From Fusobacteriaceae bacterium (GTDB taxonomy: Bacteria > Fusobacteriota > Fusobacteriia > Fusobacteriales > Fusobacteriaceae), in contig JAFGUR010000167.1 in NCBI GenBank assembly GCA_016938425.1, positions 1-10,926 of the forward strand: 10,926 bases of DNA, in the 5' to 3' direction. Positions within the stretch are counted from its first letter, which is position 1; each line of letters starts with the position of its first letter. The notes under the pieces were generated by a model. It ran no database searches. It saw only the letters and a program-made list of their open reading frames with translations, and was not told the DNA's origin. A program made the translations under genes and the position numbers. Positions 7,060 to 10,926 of this stretch are shown here, piece by piece.

Positions 7060-7088
7060 ATAATATCACATTAATTTCTCTTTGTAAA
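7060..7088 (-). promoter_or_regulatory. Promoter of the lipoprotein/5772 operon
   Basis: On the minus strand, TTTACA (7088-7083), a 17-base spacer and TATTAT (7065-7060), with TG one base before the -10 (7068-7067). Both hexamers match 5 of 6 consensus positions and the spacing is ideal. The predicted start near 7053 gives a leader of about 20 bases. It lies in the 69-base gap after the tRNA nucleotidyltransferase gene, where I see no terminator, so read-through from upstream is also possible. Confidence 0.75.
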
Positions 7089-7101
7089 TTTGAAAGTAGC
7101 T

Positions 7102-8217
7102 CTACAACAGGTCATTTTTTCTTTTTAAATATTCTAACGCTTCTAATTTATTTTTAAATTTGTTTTGCAACTGTAAATCATATAACTCTTCTAAAACTTC
7201 ACTGAAAAATTTACTAGGTTTATAACCCATTTCAATTAAATCTTTTCCTTCTACTAAAGGCTCAAGTGCATTTCTTCTTTTTAAATACTCTTTGTATAAA
7301 GCAACCAATTTCTCTTTTTTATCATTATCTCCTAACCCATATATTCTTAAAACACTTTTTAAATTAGTCTTTCTAGAAAGTTTATTAATAAGATAATCTG
7401 TAATTTCATTAGCTTTCTCAAGTAGTTTTACTGAATTTGATATACTTATAGAATTTCTTATAATTGTTTTATCTTCAACAAAAAAATAAGGAAAATTTTT
7501 GGTTTCTAAAGCTAGAACTGCAAAATAATCATTAATATCATTACTTTTAAGTAAGTACATTTTAGAAAACTCAACATTTTCATCAAATAATATATTATCT
7601 AATCCCAGCTTCTTTAAGTTTTCAAAATATTTAGAAACTATTTTTTTATTATTAAATACTTTTTGAATTTCATTAAAAATTCTTTCTTTTGAAACCATTT
7701 TTAATTTTTCTTTATTTAAAAAAATAATATTCATTAGTTCATTACTTATTTCAAAATCATATTTTGAGGAAAAATAAACTGCTCTCAAAATTCTTAAAGG
7801 ATCTCTTAAAAACTCCACTTTCTCTGAATATTTTAATATCTTTTTTTCTATATCTTTTTGTCCATCTAAATAGTCAACAATTTTGTTCTCTAACAAATCA
7901 TAATATAAAGCGTTCATAGTAAAATCTCTTCTTCTACTTGCATAATATATTTGTTCATCTAAACTTAAATCTTTTTTTTCTATATTTAGATAAATTTCTA
8001 TATTTCTTTTAATTAAATAAATACTAAAATTCCCTACTTTTTTAAAAGTTCCGAATTTTTTAAGAATATTTTCAAAATCATACTCTATTATATTAAAAAC
8101 TTCAACATCATAATCCTTATTTGGAAAACCCAGTATTTTATCTCTTACAAATCCCCCTACTATAAAAGGAGTGCCACCTTTTTCTTTTATGGCTTTAAAC
8201 AACTCTAAAAGAATCAT
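7102..8217 (-). CDS. Class II tRNA nucleotidyltransferase (CCA- or possibly CC-adding)
   Basis: Adds nucleotides to tRNA 3' ends without a nucleic acid template. Of 371 residues, the N-terminal catalytic head holds motif A (GG at 21-22, R25-D26, catalytic D35 and D37 in KDYDVEV), motif B (RRRDFTMNAL, 95-104), motif C (YLDGQKDIEKKIL, from 116) and motif D (RDPLR, 138-142). D139 and R142 would be the nucleotide-selecting pair; the usual leading E of EDxxR is R138. The neck has VSKERI, and the C-terminal body ends in EGKDLIEMGY and EALEYL, typical of the family. No HD domain is present. The segment between the presumed third acidic strand (E74) and motif B looks about 10 residues shorter than in E. 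coli Cca, and the conserved arginine there is absent. That is the loop lost in CC-adding enzymes. ATG 8217 overlaps the ispA stop by ATGA; AGG lies 5 bases upstream. Poly(A) polymerase is the other possibility, so no symbol is given. Confidence 0.88.
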   Translation of the reverse strand: MILLELFKAIKEKGGTPFIVGGFVRDKILGFPNKDYDVEVFNIIEYDFENILKKFGTFKKVGNFSIYLIKRNIEIYLNIEKKDLSLDEQIYYASRRRDFTMNALYYDLLENKIVDYLDGQKDIEKKILKYSEKVEFLRDPLRILRAVYFSSKYDFEISNELMNIIFLNKEKLKMVSKERIFNEIQKVFNNKKIVSKYFENLKKLGLDNILFDENVEFSKMYLLKSNDINDYFAVLALETKNFPYFFVEDKTIIRNSISISNSVKLLEKANEITDYLINKLSRKTNLKSVLRIYGLGDNDKKEKLVALYKEYLKRRNALEPLVEGKDLIEMGYKPSKFFSEVLEELYDLQLQNKFKNKLEALEYLKRKNDLL

Positions 8218-9092
8218 TTTGACCTATTCATTATATAATCTGCCAAATTTAAAAAATTCTCATTATTTTCTGGAAAATTCTCTATAATTATATTTTTAGC
8301 TTCAATTATTTTATCATTTAAAATTTCTTTTGTCTTTTCCAAACCAAATATTGCTGGATAAGTTGATTTATCAAGTTTTATGTCACTTCCTACTGGTTTC
8401 CCTATTTCTTCAAAACTACCCTCTATATCAAGTAAATCATCTTTAATTTGAAATGCTAGCCCTATTAAATCAGCATACTTTACTAAAAGATTTTTTTTAC
8501 TTTCTTCTAAATCTCCTATAATTGCTCCTATTTCAATTGGAAGCCTAATTAACCTTCCTGTTTTATGAGCATGGATATATTGAAGAGTCTCTAAATCTAC
8601 TATTTTACCTTCTGACTCTATATCAACTACTTGTCCTCCAATCATTCCTTGGATACCAGAGTATTCAGAGATTAATCCTAAAATTTTTATTAGTTTATCA
8701 TTATCAATATTTGAAGATTTTGTTGAAGCAATAAAAAAAGCATATGTTAATAAAGAATCCCCAATCAATATACCATTAGCTTCTCCATAAACTTTATGTG
8801 TTGTTAACTTTCCTCTCCTATAATCATCATTATCTAAAGCAGGTAAATCATCATGCACTAAAGAATATGAATGTATCATTTCAATAGCACTTGCAAGAGA
8901 ATCCCCTTTATCTTTTGGTATTCCTAACATATCTAAAGTCATGTATAAAAGTACTGGTCTTAATCTTTTTCCTCCATTTAAAAGCGCATATTTCATCCCT
9001 TCAGTCATAACTTTAGGATATGAAAGTTCTTCTAAATATTCCATCATCTTATTTTCTACTCTATTTTTCATTTCATTCAAATAAGTTTTCAT
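8214..9092 (-). CDS. ispA: Farnesyl diphosphate synthase (short-chain polyprenyl synthase)
   Basis: Cytoplasmic trans-prenyltransferase that condenses isopentenyl diphosphate with allylic diphosphates to give mainly farnesyl diphosphate, the precursor for undecaprenyl phosphate and other isoprenoids. At 292 residues it has the usual IspA length. GKRLRP at 41-46 binds isopentenyl diphosphate. The first aspartate-rich motif is DDLPALD (81-87), with the two-residue insertion of bacterial type II FPP synthases; RRG follows at 92-94. KTGR is at 177-180, the second aspartate-rich motif DDLLD at 218-222, and KST at 242-244. The residues 4 and 5 before the first DD are S and Y, as in E. coli IspA, consistent with a C15 product; a geranylgeranyl product cannot be excluded. 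GGAG lies inside the last codons of xseB, 5 bases downstream of which ispA starts. The stop overlaps the next gene's ATG (ATGA), so translational coupling is likely on both sides. Confidence 0.93.
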   Translation of the reverse strand: MKTYLNEMKNRVENKMMEYLEELSYPKVMTEGMKYALLNGGKRLRPVLLYMTLDMLGIPKDKGDSLASAIEMIHSYSLVHDDLPALDNDDYRRGKLTTHKVYGEANGILIGDSLLTYAFFIASTKSSNIDNDKLIKILGLISEYSGIQGMIGGQVVDIESEGKIVDLETLQYIHAHKTGRLIRLPIEIGAIIGDLEESKKNLLVKYADLIGLAFQIKDDLLDIEGSFEEIGKPVGSDIKLDKSTYPAIFGLEKTKEILNDKIIEAKNIIIENFPENNENFLNLADYIMNRSK

Positions 9093-9097
9093 TAATT

Positions 9098-9316
9098 TTA
9101 CTCCATTTCTTCTAGTTCAATTTTATTATTATTCATATTAATTTTCTTTACTTTACCTTCCGCTTCATTAAGCATTCCACTACACTCTTCTATAAGCTTC
9201 ATAGATTTTTCATATTCTTTTATTGATTCTTCTAAATTTAATTCACCATTTTCAAGTTTTTCAATTATTTCATCTATTTCATCTAATTTTTCTTCATATG
9301 TTTTCTTTTTTGACAT
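9098..9316 (-). CDS. xseB: Exodeoxyribonuclease VII small subunit
   Basis: Small helical subunit of exonuclease VII, a single-strand-specific DNase; several XseB copies bind the C-terminal helices of each XseA. From ATG 9316 it has 72 residues, a normal length. The sequence is a helical hairpin with the family core: YEEKLDEIDEIIEKLENGE, then LNLEESIKEYEKSMKLI, then a helix with LNEAEGKV. An in-frame ATG at 9340 would add eight residues, but AGGAGG (9324-9329) sits 7 bases before ATG 9316 and sets the start. xseB is first in a cluster with ispA and the tRNA nucleotidyltransferase. The xseB-ispA order is common, but the usual upstream xseA is not here; the next gene is adhE, across a terminator and a promoter. 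xseA must be elsewhere if the enzyme is functional. Confidence 0.92.
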   Translation of the reverse strand: MSKKKTYEEKLDEIDEIIEKLENGELNLEESIKEYEKSMKLIEECSGMLNEAEGKVKKINMNNNKIELEEME

Positions 9317-9323
9317 TTTGTAT

Positions 9324-9329
9324 CCTCCT
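9324..9329 (-). promoter_or_regulatory. xseB ribosome binding site (decides start)
   Basis: A full AGGAGG on the minus strand, 7 bases before ATG 9316. The alternative ATG at 9340 has no such site upstream and lies close to the predicted transcription start. Confidence 0.85.
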
Positions 9330-9351
9330 AAAATGTTCAATATTCTCTATT

Positions 9352-9380
9352 ATAATACCATAAACCATTATCTTTTACAA
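9352..9380 (-). promoter_or_regulatory. Promoter of the xseB-ispA-nucleotidyltransferase operon
   Basis: On the minus strand, TTGTAA (9380-9375), a 17-base spacer and TATTAT (9357-9352), with TG one base before the -10 (9360-9359). TATAAT in an overlapping register (9354-9349) is an alternative -10. The predicted start near 9345 makes a short leader before the AGGAGG. The remaining intergenic DNA between it and the adhE terminator (9381-9505) shows nothing else I can support. Confidence 0.65.
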
Positions 9381-9499
9381 ATAAAGTATCTAATCGAAAT
9401 TCAATTTTTTTATAGTCTTTCTCACTTCATTTTTAGTAAAATAACTACACTTCTATTCACACTTATAAAATTAAGACTTATAGTTACTAATTTAAGTAT

Positions 9500-9535
9500 A
9501 AAAACTAAAGGACAAACCTAGTGGCTTGTCCTTTA
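9500..9535 (-). terminator. Strong intrinsic terminator after adhE
   Basis: On the minus strand, TAAAGGACAAGCC (9535-9523) pairs with GGTTTGTCCTTTA (9518-9506) around the four-base loop ACTA: 13 pairs with one G-U. A G and then TTTTT (9504-9500) follow. It begins 14 bases after the adhE stop codon and is the best-formed terminator in the window. Confidence 0.88.
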
Positions 9536-9549
9536 TAAAACTATATTTA

Positions 9550-10926
9550 TTATTTTTTATCTTTTTTAGCAGGTTTAACTTCTGCTGCTTTTTTTTCAGC
9601 ATAAGCTTTTGGTCCGTAGTATGCTGCTAAGTAAAGTTCTTTTAATTCAGACATTAATGGGTATCTTGGGTTAGCCCCTGTACACTGATCATCAAATGCT
9701 TCTTCTACCATTCTGTCTATTTTAGCTAAGAAATCTGCTTCTGGTACTCCCCATTCTTTAATTGATGCAGGAATTCCAATTCTAGATTTTAATTCATCTA
9801 TAGCTTTTACTAAGTTTGTTACTTTTTCATCATCAGTTTTTCCACCAAATCCTAAGAAATCTGCAACTTTTGCATATCTATTTTTAGCATTTGGATATTT
9901 ATATTGTGCAAATCCAGCCATTTTTACTGGTGCATCTGTAGCATTAAATTTAATTACTTCATTTAACATTAATGCATTTGCTGTTCCATGAGGTATATGG
10001 AATGCTGCTCCTAATTTATGTGCCATTGAGTGACATATTCCTAAGAATGCATTTGAGAACGCCATACCAGCTATACAAGATGCGTTAGCCATTTTTTCTT
10101 TTGCTTTAACAGCTGTTGCTCCGCCTTCTGCTGACTCTGGTAAATATTTGAATACAAGTCTCATTGCTTCTAATGCTAATGGATTTGTAAACTCAGAAGC
10201 AAATATTGATGCATATGCTTCCATAGCATGTGTTAATACGTCAATTCCTGAAGCTACAGTTAATCCTTTTGGCATTGATAACATTAATTGAGGGTCTACT
10301 ATTGCCATATCTGGAGTTAATTCATAATCTGCTAATGGATATTTTACACCTGTTGCGTCATCAGTGATTACAGCAAATGGAGTTACTTCTGATCCAGTTC
10401 CTGCAGATGTAGCTACTGCAATAAATTGAGCTTTATTACCCATTTCAGGGAATTCAACTATTCTTTTTCTAATATCCATAAATGTTAATGCTAAATCTTC
10501 AAATTTAACTTCTGGATGTTCGTACATAACCCACATAATTTTACCTGCATCCATTGGAGAACCTCCACCGATTGCTATAATTACATCTGGATTATATGAT
10601 CTCATTAAGTCAGCACCTTTTTTAACTGTTGTTAATGTAGGGTCTGCTTGTACTTCTGAGAATATTCTAAAGTCAATTCCCATTTCTTCTAATTCTTTAG
10701 TTATATGATCAGTATATCCTAATGACGCTAATACAGAGTCAGTTACGATAAACGCTTTTTTCTTTTTACCTTTTAATTCATTTAATGCAACAGGTAATGA
10801 TCCTGATTTGAAGTATATTTTTTCTGGAACTCTAAACCAAAGCATATTTTCCCTTCTTTCTGCAACAGTTTTAACGTTTAATAAATGTTTAACTCCAACG
10901 TTTTCTGATACTGCATTTCCTCCCCA
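9550..10926 (-). CDS. adhE: Bifunctional aldehyde/alcohol dehydrogenase, C-terminal half (N-terminus outside window)
   Basis: AdhE converts acetyl-CoA to acetaldehyde (N-terminal ALDH domain) and on to ethanol (C-terminal iron-dependent ADH domain), regenerating NAD+ during fermentation; in E. coli it forms filaments (spirosomes). The frame is open to base 10926 and gives 458 residues here. The first 27 (WGGNAVSENVG, then TVAERREN) are the linker between the two domains. The ADH domain starts at ENMLWFRVPEKIYF. GGGSPMD (120-126) binds NAD, SAGTGSEVTPFA is conserved, and the iron ligands by analogy with E. coli AdhE are D229, H233, H299 and H313. The C-terminal QCTGANPRYPL stretch and a lysine/alanine-rich tail also match E. 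coli AdhE. An internal ATG at 10845 could be mistaken for a start, giving a 431-residue 'monofunctional' enzyme. About 420 residues are missing upstream, so the promoter is not visible. A strong terminator follows. Confidence 0.95.
   Translation of the reverse strand, partial: WGGNAVSENVGVKHLLNVKTVAERRENMLWFRVPEKIYFKSGSLPVALNELKGKKKKAFIVTDSVLASLGYTDHITKELEEMGIDFRIFSEVQADPTLTTVKKGADLMRSYNPDVIIAIGGGSPMDAGKIMWVMYEHPEVKFEDLALTFMDIRKRIVEFPEMGNKAQFIAVATSAGTGSEVTPFAVITDDATGVKYPLADYELTPDMAIVDPQLMLSMPKGLTVASGIDVLTHAMEAYASIFASEFTNPLALEAMRLVFKYLPESAEGGATAVKAKEKMANASCIAGMAFSNAFLGICHSMAHKLGAAFHIPHGTANALMLNEVIKFNATDAPVKMAGFAQYKYPNAKNRYAKVADFLGFGGKTDDEKVTNLVKAIDELKSRIGIPASIKEWGVPEADFLAKIDRMVEEAFDDQCTGANPRYPLMSELKELYLAAYYGPKAYAEKKAAEVKPAKKDKK

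Noticed and set aside
7089..7101. GTAG-AG-CTAC inverted repeat near the end of the nucleotidyltransferase gene as a terminator
   Set aside because: The loop would be only two bases, the stem is four pairs and no T run follows.
9381..9500. Possible small RNA or second promoter in the xseB-adhE gap
   Set aside because: The DNA is A+T-rich, with scattered hexamer-like matches but no correctly spaced -35/-10 pair and no hairpin with a T tract apart from the adhE terminator.
9318..9521. 67-codon plus-strand open frame over the xseB-adhE gap
   Set aside because: It runs through the xseB ribosome binding site, promoter and adhE terminator in reverse. Its hydrophobic, low-complexity product reflects A+T-rich DNA.
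1..10926. CRISPR arrays, insertion sequences, tRNA genes, phage or defence modules
   Set aside because: I saw no regularly spaced repeats, no transposase or integrase frames and no terminal inverted repeats. Every frame of substance is accounted for by housekeeping genes or the lipoprotein pair.

Overview
The window is an A+T-rich bacterial chromosome segment in which every supported gene lies on the minus strand, so it is described here from high to low coordinates. Low-GC codon use, strong AGGAGG-type ribosome binding sites, short gene gaps and the gene content suggest an anaerobic, fermentative bacterium. Fusobacteria (Fusobacterium or a relative) is my best guess, from overall character only and without a marker gene; a low-GC Firmicute is the main alternative.

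Region 1 (10926-9550): the C-terminal half of adhE, a bifunctional aldehyde/alcohol dehydrogenase whose ALDH half lies beyond the window. It ends at a strong intrinsic terminator (9506-9535). Region 2 (9380-7102): a recognisable promoter drives a tight cluster of xseB (exonuclease VII small subunit, with no xseA beside it), ispA (farnesyl diphosphate synthase) and a class II tRNA nucleotidyltransferase that overlaps ispA by ATGA. The nucleotidyltransferase appears to lack much of the flexible loop used for terminal A addition, the most interesting protein-level observation here. Region 3 (7088-5721): a well-formed promoter (TTTACA-17-TATTAT with extended -10) precedes a two-gene unit, a small lipoprotein and an unrecognised cytoplasmic protein whose start lies inside the lipoprotein gene, closed by a terminator. 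Region 4 (5711-4837): a single PHP-family metallophosphoesterase resembling YcdX, with its own putative promoter and terminator.

Region 5 (4832-1): pnp (polynucleotide phosphorylase), rimO (ribosomal protein S12 methylthiotransferase), pgsA (phosphatidylglycerophosphate synthase) and proC (pyrroline-5-carboxylate reductase, cut by the left edge). Gaps are 60, 2 and 14 bases once starts are corrected, so this is probably one operon. A perfect 11-bp hairpin directly after the pnp stop may attenuate or stabilise the message. The pnp leader can fold into a long imperfect stem starting almost at the predicted transcript 5' end, reminiscent of the RNase III/PNPase-regulated E. coli pnp leader.

Most genes are housekeeping: RNA decay and tRNA maturation (pnp, tRNA nucleotidyltransferase), ribosome modification (rimO), lipid and isoprenoid precursors (pgsA, ispA), proline synthesis (proC), DNA repair (xseB) and fermentation (adhE). 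I see no mobile element, CRISPR array, tRNA, rRNA or defence system. No intergenic stretch exceeds about 235 bases. Several plausible longest-ORF starts (pnp, xseB, rimO, the 5772 gene, adhE) are wrong or misleading and are corrected below.
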